Below, in pieces: positions 45,804 to 60,800 of a stretch of 64,000 nt of DNA (position 1 is its first letter; each line of letters begins with the position of its first letter). The DNA comes from Voacanga thouarsii (Eukaryota; Streptophyta; Magnoliopsida; Gentianales; Apocynaceae), in assembly GCA_026120185.1 (NCBI GenBank), contig JANUWF010001491.1, positions 744,001-808,000 of the forward strand, read 5' to 3'. Below the pieces are notes generated by a model. It was not told the DNA's origin. It made no database searches and worked only from the letters and a program-made list of their open reading frames with translations. The translations under genes were made by a program, and so were the position numbers.

Positions 45804-48800
45804 GTCAATATTTCTTTATTTACAAAAAAATATAAATTAAAGTACCGTCGTTTTTGTTTGCTCAATTTATGGTTAATTATTATTGTTGTTTTCATTTTGG
45901 GCGCAGAAGAGCGCGGGGAGAAGATTAATAGGGAGAGGAAGGTCAACTTACAGCACGGTGGCATCGCCAAAATGCTTCGCGTCTGACCCTGAGCAGCTGA
46001 AGAGCGCCAGAGAGGATATTAAGGAACTACTGAGAAGCAAGTTTTGTCATCCTATTTTGGTAGTAACTTTTGGTTGTAGATTAGTTCATTATCAATGCGG
46101 AATAGACGTGTATCGTGTGTTTGTACACTAGGTGATCAATTCGGGCTGTCTTTTCTAATTAAAAAAAATGGAAATTAATTTAACGGGGAATAATATTTTC
46201 TTTTACCAATCTCATTCTTATTTGTTTATTTTTTGAAATGTATATTCTCTCCCTCTTTCTTTTTGTAGAGTAAAAGAAGCTTCTATTGTACATTGATTAA
46301 GAAGTTTAATTTATTCTTTCTAGAAGTGAAGAGATTGCCCTCTTTTGCAATTGATTGCTTATTTCTACTTGAACTGATTATCTCATGTGAAATGAATTTG
46401 CATTTTATTCCACATTGGCCTGATCATAAAATAGGCTGTCTGCCTTTCCTATTTATTTTGTGTCTCTATTCTTCTTATTTTTGCTTAGAAGATAACCAAT
46501 AAAAAGTTATTTTTGAAAACAAACCTCTAGCTACTTTCGAGGAACAATTTTTAACAAAAAGTTTGATAATTAAAATGTTTTCTTAATGTCCTTATCAGTC
46601 CGTTTCCACTGCTAACACAAACCTCTAGTTCAGGTCCTCAAAGATGATGGATTTGGTACTATCTTTCTTCTTTACTAGCAGCAGTGTGCTTTTTGTAGCA
46701 TTTAGTTTTGTGAAAGTCTGAATAAATCACATTTTTATCAACTAGTGGGACCAGATATCCTTTCATTGCTCTTTCATGCTTTTCTAGTACAATAAGAGAG
46801 CAATTTTGTCATTTCACCAGGAAAGTTGACCAATTGACGGCGCTTAAAATCCACTGTTCCAAAAACATGGAGAGAGATGCTCCTTGTTTCTTTCTCCTAG
46901 GCATAATTGCACAATTTGAATTTGAAACGGATTTATCTACTTCCTGTGCATGCATTTTTGGGTGTTTTTTGGGTTTCCTCCAAGGTTGTTTGTATTTTTT
47001 TTTCCTTTCAAATTACATTGTTTTCTGATAATTGGCTAACTCTTTTTATTTTCACTTGTTACTAGATCACTTCATGTTGAATAATATTTACATTTTTCTT
47101 GGATATTACTGGAATATCTCAATAATACTAGAATTGTTTTCCTGAATAATTCAAATGAAGATTTTCACAAAAAAAAAAAAAAAAGAACTAGATATTTAGA
47201 TATCCTGCTCTGTTTTGCTGTAGTTGATCTTCTTTCTAGGCATTAGCACTAAACTATTTATTTAAGCTCTTTTTAGGAGAGAACAGAAAAGTGCACGTGC
47301 ATAATTAGAGTGGTAAGTTAATGTGACACTGATTTTACTGCATCATTGATCTTATGAAGGTTCGCCTGGGTTGGCATGATGCTGGTACTTATAACAAGAG
47401 CATTGAGGAATGGCCAAAAAGGGGTGGGGCTAATGGAAGTCTCAGATTTGAAGTAGAACTGAAACATGCTGCCAATGCTGGTATGTATTCATGTCAGTTC
47501 CAGTAATTTTGATGTTCTGGGATTTGTCACCTTAGAAGCTGCTCTTACAGGACTTATCAATGCACTCAAACTTCTCCAGCCTATCAAGGACAAGTATTCT
47601 GGCGTGAGTTATGCGGATTTGTTCCAGTTGGCCAGTGCCACAGCTGTGGAGGTCATTCTTCTATTCTGTTTCTTTGATAAAGAATATAGAGGGTACAAAC
47701 TGATTCACTTTCTGACACTATAGGAGGCTGGTGGGCCCAAAATTCCTATGAACTATGGAAGAGTTGATGTGTCAGGACCTGAAGAATGTCCAGAAGAAGG
47801 AAGGCTTCCAGGTAAGATAACCGTAATTGTTGCATGGTCTCATGCTTTCCAACATTGATCAAATATCCTAGACATGAAAACGTAAAATTTAATTAAGACA
47901 TTCATGATTAAAAGAATGGATTGTCAAGTTGGCTTTTGCATTCCATGATGGTATATAGCAAAAAAGTTTATTTAACTTAAAGTGACAAATAGAGATGGAA
48001 GGAACATTGAGAAATACCCTTCCCACAAACTAACAGCTCTAGAAAAACTAAGCTTCAAGAACCCTTAGTTTAGTAGGTTAGATATACTATAACAACATCC
48101 TAATATCCTTAAACCAATAAAAGATTAAAAAACAGAAGAATAGAAGCTATAGGCACCCAATTAGAGACCTAAAGAAAACCTTGGATGAACAAGTAAACCA
48201 AGACCCAATCTTGAGAAGCTAACTAGATTATACTACAAGATTTAGAGATACAAACAAAGAGTGGACTAATCTCTTACTCTTAGCATGGTCTAGAATAATG
48301 GAAGATCAAGGAGGGAAGAACTTCTCAAGACTCTCTTCATAATTTTGAATTTACAAAAGTGGATTGTGTTGATTTGCCACGTAATGGGGTATTTATACAA
48401 GCCATGCCCTAACATTAGTTTAATGAAGTTCTAAAACAAGTTTAGGGCTTAAAAAGTACAATATAAAGCATAAAAATTAGAGGAAAACCGAAGAAATCGT
48501 CAAAACTCGCAAACCAGGATTTCTCCTCCTGAAGAGAATCAGTACCGGCTTGGCTGTTGTAGCCAGTGCCAGATGCATTTTGTTCAAATAGAAATACCTG
48601 CGCCGGCTAGGCCCTTCAGGCCGGCTCTAGCTGTTCACCGTTTGTCCACATGCAGCCTTTTTCCAAGCTCTCCACTCATTGCTCAAACTCCTTGGTTTCC
48701 TTTTGATCTCCCTTGGCTTTCTCTTGATATTCTTAATCAATTGTTAGCAAATTGAGCTCCTTTAAGCCATCAAATGTCTCCCAACGTTCCTTCATCTTCA

Positions 48801-51800
48801 AGTAAGGCTTCATGAATGCTTGGAGTCATTCTTGGAATCGTTTTGTCCTTGCCTTTATCATTAGCCCTTGCATATTTGGTTGAGCTTCTCCCCCTTCATG
48901 TGCTTGTCTCCCATGATAAAGCGGAGTCTCATTGTCTCCCCTTTCTTGAAAATAATTCATTTTCAAATCAACTTCATCACCTACATCAAAGGGAGAAAGA
49001 TCACCAACATTGAAGGTGGCACTAACGTTATACTTACTAGGCAAGTCGATTTTGTAGATGTTGTCGCCATATTTTTCCAACTCTTGAAATGGTCCACTCT
49101 CCTAGGATTGAGTTTTGATTTCTTTTGCATAGGGAATCTTTTCTTTTGAAGATGTACTCACATCCAATCTTTGGGTTCAAAAGTCACCATCTTTCGACCT
49201 TGGTTTCAAGCAAAAGCTGTGCGTTTGTTCCTCTTTTCGATGTTAGCCTTGACCTTTTCATGGAGTGCCTTAATCAACTCAGTCTTCTTCTTTCCATCCA
49301 AGCTTATAAGTTTTCCTGTAATAAAAGGAACTAAGTTTAATGGAGTTAGTGGGTTAAAACCATAAACAGTTTCAAATGGTGAAAAAGTAGTGGAGTGAGT
49401 AGTGCGATTGTAAGCAAAGTTAATATGGGGTAAGCACTCTTCTCACACCTTCAAGTTCTTTTTAATTATGGCCATTAGGAGTTGTGTGAGAGTTCGGTTA
49501 ATAGTCTCCATTTGGCTATCGGTTTGTGGGAGACAACCTGTAGAAAATAAAAGGTTAGTCACAAGATTTCGCCACAAAACACGCCAAAAATGACTAAGAA
49601 ACTTTGTCTCAAAGACAATGGTTTTTGGTATTCCATGCAATTTCACAACTTGCTTGAAGAATAAATTTGCAATAAAAGGGGCACCATTAGTTTTTTTTGA
49701 GCATGCAATGAAATATGTCTTCTTAGAAAACCTGTCTACCACAACAAAAATTGAATCCTTCCCCCCTTTGGTTCTAGGTAAGCGTAAAATAAAATCTATA
49801 TATATGTCAACCCAAGGCATAGTAGGGGTGTGTAGAGGAGTGTAAAGACTATAAGGCAAGGATCTAGATTTTGCCTTCCTACAAGTAATGCATTAGTCAC
49901 AAAATTTCTCAACATCCCTCTTCCTTTTAGGCCAAAAGAAATGCTCTTTTAACATGCCTAAAGTTTTGGCAACGCCAAAGTGCCCATGAAGCCTCCCCCA
50001 TGGGCCTTCTTAACCAACAAAAGCTTAATAGATTCCTTAAAGCATACAAAGCCTTCTTTTCTTAAACAAAAACCCTTCACTTCAATAGCATTTACCAAAT
50101 CCACTCTTCTCACAAGCAAGAAAGGTATCCTCAAACTCCTCATCAATGGCATACAATTCTTTCAACATCTCAAATCCAAGCAATTTAGCATCAAGAGAGT
50201 TAAGCAAAGCATACCTTCTCGAAAAAGCATCCACCACAATACTTTCTTTACCTTTCTTATACTTAACAACATAAGGAAAGGCTGCAATATACTCCATCCA
50301 TTGTGCATGTCGCTTGTTGAGGCTGTGTTGCCCCTTAAGATGCTTAAGTGACTCATGATTAGTATGAATTACAAATTCTTTGGGAAGTAAATAATGTTGC
50401 CAATGTTCAAAGGTCCTAACTAAGGCATAGAGTTCCTTATCATAGGCAGATAGTTTAGGGTCATTCCGGATAGCTTCTAACTAGATTAGGTAATAGGCCT
50501 CTTGTCTTAGGTGACTATTCCTATCCCACTCGCATCACATTCTACCTCAAATGCTCTATCAAAATTTGGCAAAGGAAGTAGTCGTGCTTGACTCAACATA
50601 TCCTTAAGGGTTTTGAAAGCCATTTCTTGCTCACTTTCCCATCTAAATCCTACACTCTTCTTTACAATCTCGGTTAATAGGGCAGCTTGGATGCTAAAGT
50701 TTTTAATGAATCTCCTATAAAAACTAGCTAACCTATGGAAGCTCCTCACTTTGGTAGTGGTAGTGGGTGTAGGCTAATTTTGAATTGCTTGAATTTTGCC
50801 CTCATCTACCTTAAGTCTATTGGCACTCACAACATACATCAAGAATGTAATCTTTTCAAGGCAAAATGAACATTTCTCAAGGTTGGCATACGGTCTCTCA
50901 CTATGAAGGGCAACTAGTACACTTCTAAGATGACTAACATAATCACTATAGGATTTGCTGTAAATCAAAATGTCATCAAAGTAAACAACAACAAATTTCC
51001 AAATAAACTCCCTTAACCATGATGCCTCAAGCTCATGAATGTTCTAGGTGCATTAGAGAGTCCAAAGGGCATCACAAGCCATTCATAAATTCCTTGTTTA
51101 GTTTTAAAAGCAGTTTTCCACTCATCCACTTCTATTTTCCTTATTTGAAGGTAATCGGATTTTAAATCAATTTTAGAAAATATGCATAACCCATGTAACT
51201 CATCAAGCAAGTCATCTAACTTAGGAATGAAATAGTGATACTTTACTGTGATATTGTCGATGGCTCGATAATCGACATACATTCGCCATGTCCCATCCTT
51301 CTTGGGTACTAAAAGAATCGGGACCATGCACGGGCTTAGACTCTATCTCACATGTCCCTTCTCAAACAACTCTTCAACTTGTTGCAATTCCTTGGCCTTT
51401 TCTGGATTGTTTCTATATGTCAGTCTATTTGGGATGACGACTCTAGGTACAAACTCAATTTGGCACTCAATGCCTTTCAATGGTGAGAACCCTCCGGGCA
51501 TCTCTTTGGAGAAAACATATTAAAATTCTTAAATCATTTTTGAAATTACATGAGACAAAGAAGTGATAGAGTCATTAGTAGAGACAAAAGAAAATTTACA
51601 AATGTGAACGATAATCGGTTCCTTAGCCTTTATAGCATCAATGATCTCACTCTCTGATGCAGAACACGAAAGGATGTAAGAATTGGAAAGTTCTAAGTCA
51701 AGCAATGATTCTACAATCCAGCTTTAATATTGGAAATTCTAGCTTATGGGTTTAAAGTTAGGAATATTCAGTAAATTAAGTTTATAAGTCTTTAGAGATC

Positions 51801-54800
51801 TAGATGTTTAGGTAATTTTGCAGAAGTTTCCTATGAGTGAAGTTTCCTAAAGTTTAAATTTCTGTTTAGTTAGGATTCCTAAATTGCTTGGTTTAAGAAT
51901 TCTATTGTCACAGGTTATTTTAGAAACTTAGAAAGTCTAGTCCTATTTAGCTTAGAATTTTGGGTCTATAAATAGAGAAGTCCTCTATTACTTATGTATG
52001 TCGATGCTTTCACTATTCAATTAATAAGAATCTATAGATTATTCTCTGTATTCTGGTTGTGTGATGCAATCAAATTCTAAGGTGCAATGCCTTAAGGTCC
52101 TACGTGTGACTCCTAGGGTTTATCCTTCCCTCTTGGTGTGATGCTAAGAGTTTTCTTTCTTATTCTCTTATTTTTACTTTGTTATTATTTACAATATTTG
52201 TATCTTAGCTTCCACATAACAGCTTGGTTTCCTACAGTCTTAACAGATCCCAGGGAATATTTGTGGGGCAGGTTTAGCGAGTTTGTCCTGCATCACTCTC
52301 CTTAGCAAAAAAGTTCACTCTTTTTTTCCACCACTCTTTTCCTTTTGCTTATTCTTTATCTTTTATCATTAATGGATTTTGCTTTCCCATTCTCTCTCTC
52401 AACTCTTTCTCCCTAATCTCTTGTTCTTTTCTCTCATTTTCTTGACATTGCTTGGCATTCTCCACATTCTTTTTCTTCTCCCTTTCTCTCATGACTTTTT
52501 GATCACCGTTCACTTCTCTTGGAGTCATGGGAAGAAGGGTATATTTTATTCCCTTGTGGATCACATTAGTGTTTTTTCTTCCATCATGCCTCACACTTCG
52601 GTCGTATTGCCACGGATGTCCTAAGGGCAAGTGGTTTGCTTGCATAGGAACCACATCACACATTACATCATCCTTGTATTTTTCCATCTCAAAAGATACT
52701 AGTATTTGCTTGTCTACCCTCAATTCCCCGCTTTCGTTTAACCATTGAAGTTTATAGGATTTCGGGTGTTTAATCCAATTCATTTCCAATTCATTAACCA
52801 AGCTAGCACTAATAACATTTTGTGCAACTTCCGCTATCAATGATGACACTACAAGGTGTCTTGTTGACTAGGCACCTTGTATAGAAGATGTTCTCTTGTT
52901 GTTGATGCTCATGATCCTCAATGGCTTGAGAGTTCAACGATCTTTTTGCAACACCATCTAAGGCCTACTCTTGACCCAGAATATCTCCATCATCACTTCC
53001 TTCATTCTCAGTCTCTTCTTGATCCTCATTGTGCGTATCTTCCTTGTCCTCTTCTTCGGTAGACACTTTTCCATAGGCATTGGTATGCATACTTCTGTTA
53101 CTTGGACACTTATGTGCCATGTGACCATAACCAAAACACTTAAAGCATTTGATGTCTCTATTCTTTTGTGGTCTCTCTATGGTCTGTCCTTTATCTTTGA
53201 TCTATTCTTTCCTTGGCTTGTTATACTCCTTGTGAAATGGTTTAGGAGCACCTTTTTTCTTGCTAGGTAGCTTGCTAGAAGTGTTTGGAAGTGGTGGGGT
53301 TGCCTTTACATAGACCCTCCTTTTCACTTGTTTCTCAACTTTCATAGCCATATGGACCATATCTTCTAAGCTCCCATATGAATGTAACTCCATCACATTA
53401 TCTATGTCTCTATTCAAGCCTCCTAAAAATCTAGCCTTGGTAGGCCTAATATCTTCATTAATGTTGGTTCTCATCATCATGACCTCCAACTCCTTGCAGT
53501 AGTCCTCTATAATCCCTTGTTTTAAGGACTGACTGAAATTTTTGGTAGAGGTGATTGTAGTAATGTATTGGCACAAACCTTGCCTTCATCATGTCTTCCA
53601 ACAAATTCTATGTTGCCATGGGTTGAACCCCTATTTGTCTTCCTTGAGTACTAACTTGATCTCACCAAACCAATGCATACTCAGAAAATCTCAAGATTGC
53701 CAACCTCACTTTTGATCTTTTACTATAGGTATGGCATTTAAAGAAAATTTCCATCTTGCTCTTCCACTCAAAATACAACTCGGGGTTACTCTTCCTATAG
53801 AATGTGGGAACCTTCATCTTAATGTGCTTCATTTCCCCTTCTTCATCATTTCCCTCTCTACTACCTCTTCTATTCCCAAATCCTCTATTTTGTTCCCCAA
53901 AATCTTCCCCATGCTCTCATTCATCCCAATCATTAACTCTCTCAAATTCTCTTTCCAGCCGCCTCACATTATTTCCTCCATTCCTTCTGTGCATCCTACC
54001 TCATCCTCCTCTCATGCCTTGTCTACCTCATCTCATGGGAGCTTGTTGGGACCGTCTTACAGAATATTCATTCCAAGCTTTACCTTGTTGTTCATATAAT
54101 GGAGGAGTTTGGATATCATCCCTCATTCTAGGGCTAGGGACGTCTAGATACTCTTGCCCTCTCTTTTGGGCCACGGTAGAAGATTGGCCATGTTGATTAC
54201 GTAGATCTGTCAAACTTTTGTCATAGCGTCAAATTCACTTTGCATCATTCTCATCATAACATGTAGGTCTTCACTCAAAGCTCTAGTATCAACCGGGTCT
54301 TCTTGAGGTCTACTTGGTCCACTTTGATTAGGTCTGGAGATTTCTTCTTCATGGGCCATTATTGTGGAAATTTAAATGTATTAACTTGTAAAGTTTGATT
54401 GGAGAAAGAAATAGATCCTCACTTGCACTCCCTTGCATGTTTACACTCGAGATGATCACTCTACTCTCGTGTTTGTCCTCCTTGGCATTTTCATGAATAG
54501 TCTTACCCTCTTCTCTTTTTCCCAGCACTCAAATTCCTTTTGATTCAACCCCAAATCTTTCCAATAGTTAAGGGTCTAGTTCAACCAAGTGATCCAACTA
54601 AATCCTAAGGATTCTCTAATTGTGGGGTCTTATGGGAATTTCAACGAACACTTGTTGGGCACCTAAACAATCCGTTTTTCACTAAAGTCGAAGGAATAAG
54701 TGTTTTCCTTCCCATCATGCATCACCTCTCAATCATAAAGCCAAGAACGGCCAATAGAATGTGTAATAGTCATTGGAATGATGTCACACCATATAGCATC

Positions 54801-57800
54801 ACTATATGCGCCATGTGTCGAGCTTACCAAACATCTTTTAGGCACTGGAATACTAGTACCATTTATCCAAGCTTCCTTACATGGTTCCGGATGTCACTCT
54901 ATGGGTAACTTAAGCTTTTCAGCTGTAGCTTTGGATAAAACATTCATGCCACTACCTCCATCACCAACCAGCTTTCTAGTCACATCTCCACAGCAAACTA
55001 AGGTTTGAAAAATAGAAGTTCGCCTCCAATCATTGCCTTGCTGTAAAGAAGCACTAAGAATACAGTTTAGAACAAAAAGATAAGATGTGCCCCACTCGTC
55101 TTCCTCAAGATCATTGTCTTCAAGCTCTGGCATATCTTTTATAAAATTCGCTTCTTCAATCTTATCTGTCATTATGTGTGTCATCATAGGATTAGGGTTC
55201 TTGGGACAGTAGAAAATTGAATCTTTGATTACCCTTTTTTTTTGTGTGTGTGTGTTGGGGGGGGGGGGGGGGGAACTATTAGAGATGAAACTTTAACTAC
55301 AAAAAAGAATAGGTTACTACAAGAACTTCAGCAAAGATACTGGTTACAAATGTGTAGCACTGCCACTTTAAGGCAGAGAACATTCTATGAACTCTTTTGA
55401 TAGGCATATTTAAACAATAGAGAACTTCGCTATTTATAGACTCAAAATCCAATTCCGAAACTAACTAGGACTGTACTGTTTATGATTCTAAATTAATAAC
55501 AATAAGGCAATAGGATTCTTAAACCAATCAATTTAGGATCCCTAACTAGAACAGAAATTTAAAAATCTTAGGAAACTTCATTCTTATAAAACTTCTGCAA
55601 ATTGTAAAATTACTTAAACACCCTAGATCTTCTTAAAGACTCGTAAACTTAATTAAACTAAATATTATCAGCTTTGAACTCTTAAGCTAGAATTTCCATG
55701 ACTAAAGCTGGATTGTAGAATCGTTTCTTAACTTTGAACTTTCCAATTCTTGGATCCTTTTGTGTTCTGCATCATTTCCTTCCCCTGATTCTTTCTTTCT
55801 GTTCTTCTGAAAGTCAACTCTTTTCTATTCTAAAAGTTCCTTCACTTCTCCATAAATTAAACAACACCATAGTGGTCATGAATGAAGCTGAAATGGTGCT
55901 GCATCATTATAGCAATTCCTTGCCATAAGAAAGAAGTTCTTTATCATGCTTTTGCATTAATGAGGTGTTCCAATTTAACACACATTACCACAACCATCCC
56001 TTTTATGAAGTACTTGTCTTAATTAGTTGTTTTTATCAAATTTAGCTTGTGTTTCTTCTGTGTCTCCTTCATTTTCATTTTTTATTTTTGTTTTGGCTTC
56101 ATTTGATTATCACTAAATCTTTTATCGTCATTAAGTTTTGATTATGAAGACCACAGATCAAATCTTTGTGAGATTTCTTTCTTTTTAACTTTTGGATCTT
56201 GTATGAATTTCTAGGAAAATGCATAGATTAATTAACCAGATGCTTGGATATGGTTCCACCTCTTAATGCAGCAGTTAAGATAAGGTTCTGGTCTAAAAGA
56301 TAATGTCCTTGGTGATTTTATGAAGTCCCCAGTTTAGCTTGCACATGTTTCTAAAGCTGGTTGTGTTTTCCAATATTTATGTCTTAGGGTTATTTTGGTA
56401 CTTATATTGTTGTAGTATAATTTAGTAATTCTCTAGTTATGATAGGTTAATTTAGGTTTTAGCTGCTGTAAAACTGCAGTAATTTTTTATCAAATATTTT
56501 AGCTTTTAAGTTGCTTAGCTTTGAAGTAATTTTGGTTCTAGGGTTTGATATCTATAAATATCCTTGCAACAACCCTAAATGGGAGGTGCTTATTGAATGA
56601 TGAAATTGAGTTGATTGTTGTGAGGTTTTGCTTCTTTTCCCCTCTATTCTCTTGCTGAATCCTTCTTGCCCCTGATTCTTTCTTTTTGTTTGTATAAAAC
56701 TAAGTGCTTTTCTTTTCTCTTCTAAACTCCATCACTACTTCCTAAATTAAGCAACATCATATCTGCCACCATTAAAGCTGAAATGGTGCTGTGTCAGTTT
56801 GGTATCAGAGCAAAAGAATCTCTCTCTCCCTTGGTCTTTCTTATTTTCTTTCAATCATCATGGCTACGAACACTGAATTTACGTCACAGCTTGAAGCTCT
56901 TTCAAAAGATTTTGAAGCACATAAGAAGAAGTTAATTGTAGAATAGTTTCTTTGGAATTAACAGTTGATTCACTGAAATTGATGGTTTCTTTTTTGAATG
57001 CTTCAACTGATGCATTTCTTGCAAATCCATTTGTGCTAGAATGTGAGCCAATAAGATAATGCTTCTGCATCCATAGCTCAAAACCAGCAACTAAATGGAC
57101 CATCTGTTTCACTAGCTAGTTTAAGAGCTGATTTGGGTATAGGAATTCCAGTATAGCTTACCTCTGTATCTGAAGAAGTCAACCACAAGTTCCGGAATCA
57201 CGTAGATGTCCTACCCAACAACAGCCACAAGACTTGTACGTTAGAATTCAATTAGATGGAAGAACTTGTGAGGCTGAAAATGGGCAGGAATCTGGAAGGT
57301 TATGATATCTACGGAGATAGTTATCTGATGTATTTTTTGATTAGACATATAGCTTGGATTGTTTTTAAGGTTATACGGAATGAATGAAATCTGAAAAGTC
57401 TATTTTTCTTAAGCTCCAAGGACTTTGTTTGTGGTGCTTTCTGCCAGTTTCAAGCCTGGATAAAGGAGGAGAGTTGTGGTAAAGCCTGTGAAAACCAGCA
57501 TAAAACACAGTAACATTTATGACATGAACCAATTTATTGATTTCGTGGAGGCGTTCCTTAGTCATGTGGATGACCACACCTAGTCTTGTATTGGTTCATA
57601 TAGTTAACCCCAAGTTAGGAGTAAGGTTTAGTTGTTGTTGTTGTTGTAATGTTGAAAGCAACTGATTGGATATGGTGGATTACACAGCAAGCAAATCTCA
57701 AAGGATAGGAATAGGAGAAGTTATAACATGGGAGGAGATGAAGCAAGCCATATCACGCCATTTTCTTTCCCCCAAGCAGAACAATGTTCATATCCAATTT

Positions 57801-60800
57801 ATCCGACTACAATAAGGTATATGAGTAAATATTGTCACCTGGTTACTCATTGTAATTTTGAAGGGAACCAAGATGTGATGATTGCAATGTTTAAGAATGG
57901 TTTAAAGCCACGATTTCATGAAGACTTGCTGCAGCTATGCCGTATTCTCTAAGTGATACCATTTAAGTAGCTACTTAAATTGAAGAGGAGTTATCTACTA
58001 ATCTCCCCTCTAAAACTTTGTATGCAGAGTACTCATCTAGAAGATAAGTCAGCAGCTGATTTTCAGGATAAAAAGACTGTTGAGTTTTACAATAGCAACT
58101 CCCAATATAAATCAGCTACAAACTCCATATAGTTCAACAAATACCCATGGTGAACTGAAAGCTAAAGCTGAAATTCAGTACCATTCTTGTCTGGGATTCG
58201 GCCTTTCATAGTAGATTGATGACTTTAGCTGACAAAAATGCTTGGAATTATTTTGGCATAAATGAACAACAATAAAAGCGAGTTGTATTCCTGGAAGCTG
58301 AGGAAGAAAGTAATGATGAGAAGAGTGAAAGTGAGGGTGGACAATGATATTGCCTAATTCTGTGCCCTCTCCTAATGATGCAAAAGAATGATGGAGATGA
58401 AAATTGAAGAGCAGTGTCTTTCAAACACATGTTCATTGCAACGGACAGCTATGCAACATGATTATTAGCTCTGGAAGCTGTAGCAATATTATCTCTCAAG
58501 ATGATATGAGCAAAATGGGACTGAAAACTGAGCCCCATTCTAATTCTTACAAAGTTGCATGGGTGAATATTAGTAATCTTTAAGGTTAATGAGAGATGTT
58601 TGGTTACTTACCCAATTAGAGGCTTAATTGACAAGGTACAGTTTGATGTTCTTTCTATGAAAGTTTACCACATTTTCTTAGGATGCAGTACGACAGTTTG
58701 GTTACAACCATTCCCATTCCTTCAAGCATGGCAGATTAGAGATGAAGTTCCTACTAGTTAAGCAATTGCCACCGTTAAAGCTTAAGCGCTTTGCTGGTTG
58801 TTTGCTCTGGCTTTGCTGGTTATTTGCTCTGGAGGTGCATAATCCATGATGGAATTCTGGATCTGGCATCTGACTTGACAGGGTAAGTTCTTTTCAGAGG
58901 GGAAGAAATAATGCAGGAGTTAAGTGAAGTTTTTGGTCTAAAAGACAATGCCATTGGTGATTTTGTGTGGTCCTTTGTTTAGCATACACATATTTTGAAA
59001 GCTAGTTGTATATTTATGTCTTAAGGTCATTTGGTAACTCTGTACTTGTAGTAGGATATTGTAGTTTTCTAGTTATGATATGTTAAGTTATTTAGGGTTA
59101 GGCTGCAGTTAAACTGCAGTACATTTTGGTAAAGTATTTCGGCTTTTAAGTTGCTGAAGCTACTTAGCTTTGAAATATTCAACTTTTAGTTTTAGTTCTA
59201 GGGTTTTGATATCTATAAATATCATTGTATGAACTCTAAGACGGGGGTGATTATTGAATGATGAAATAGAGTTGTTTTTTGTGAGATTTTGCTTCTTTCC
59301 CTCTGTTTTCTTACTGGATTCTTGTTTCCCTTATTTGTTCTTTTTGTTCTTATAAAACTTAGTTTTTTTCTCTTCTAAGCACCATTGCTACTTCCTAAAT
59401 TAAGCAAGACTATATCAGCCACTATGACAACTGAAACAGTGTTGCAATACCTTCTAGGCAATCTTAGGAATTAGGAAAACTTTGTGCACAACTTTGATAA
59501 TGTTTGTTTTGATGACCTTCAGAAGGTTTGATTTCTCATCTTGCATCTCTTTGATTGCATTCACTCTCTAGGATGGCCTTTTCTTCAGCATTTTCCTTTA
59601 GAATAGTTCAATTTTGCATTGTTTGGATTATTGCTCCAGGTGGGCATTAACTTCAACTCTTTATGGCTGTTTTGTTTTTCTTTGCCAAAACATTATGTTT
59701 ATATTATCGAATGTTGTTCTTGCTACAATTTGTCCGGGTAGAATAGCTAAATCCTTAGGGCTGTAAATGAAGCAAGCTGAGTACAATTGTACAAGTTGAG
59801 GTTGTTCATGTTATGGACTTATCTTTTGCCAAAGCCTGAAGATGAGCAGAACTTCAGAGTTACTTAAAAAGCAGTTTTAAAGCTTGACTCATTAAATAAA
59901 TATATAAAAACAACCTTGAGTGTTTGGCTAGTTTAAACACGAAGAAAGCCATAAGTGATGTTGATGATTGTTTGAGCTTATTTTTCTGCTTATTGCAAGA
60001 TTTGTTTTGATCGTTGTTTGACCTTGGTTCACTTATATATGAACAAACACGAAAATAATGAGGTGAACATGAGTTAAATTGCTTAGTTCATTTATAGCCT
60101 CCGGAACACCAACGGGTACAAATCCCAACATGTATTCTAGCAGACTAAATGAACTTGGTTTGGTATGGTTTTGTCTATCTCTAAGGGTTCAGATGTAGAC
60201 CTAACTTATGGCATGATTCATAAGAAAAATACTGAATTAGATTAGAAAGTATTAGCTACACATTGATAATTGACTCAGAGAACAACCTCATCTCAAATTT
60301 ATTCATTTTTTTTTTTTTTGGGTTAAGTTATATGAATGTCTGAATTTTTACGTGGTCTAAATATTTCAAATTACATAATACTCCCTCCATTCTATAATAT
60401 AAGTCGTTAGAGATTACTTTTGTTGTCCCAAATTATCAGTCGTTGGGGACTTTTCAAGAAGGTTTTAAAGCTATTTTTATATTTTTGTCCTTATTTATTG
60501 TTTTCTTTCCCCCTCTTTCTCTTTCCTCTCTTCTCTTGTTTCCAAGATATTTAAATAGGGGTGTTTTAGGAAGAAAAACATAAAGTTCCATTGTTTTTAA
60601 AAATCTTAATATGTGTGAAATTAAGTCAAACGACTTATATTATGGGATGGAGGGAATAACAGAATGAAGTGGCTTGAGCATAGTTCGCTTGTTTTTCTCA
60701 AAGTTAATTTTCAGGATATCATATTGCCCAAAGCTTAGAGGCATGGGGTTTGTAATGCAGCCAGGGAAATTGGACATCCATTTAGATTTGGATAAGATTA

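Larger units (their letters stand above)
56267..59446 (+). mobile_element. Short two-LTR gypsy element with gag-protease only
   Basis: 5' LTR 56267-56796, primer-binding site right after it, 2115 bp of internal sequence, polypurine tract (agaggggaagaaataa) and 3' LTR 58912-59446. Internal coding is limited to a decayed gag and protease; no reverse transcriptase, RNase H or integrase is found, so it was either non-autonomous or lost pol. The LTRs differ by many substitutions and small indels. Flanks are cttaa and atacc, which do not match. Confidence 0.8.

Noticed and set aside
52379..53270. Plus-strand Ser/Leu/Phe-rich frames in the gypsy region
   Set aside because: They are antisense to the gypsy gag, zinc knuckle and protease, which read well on the minus strand.
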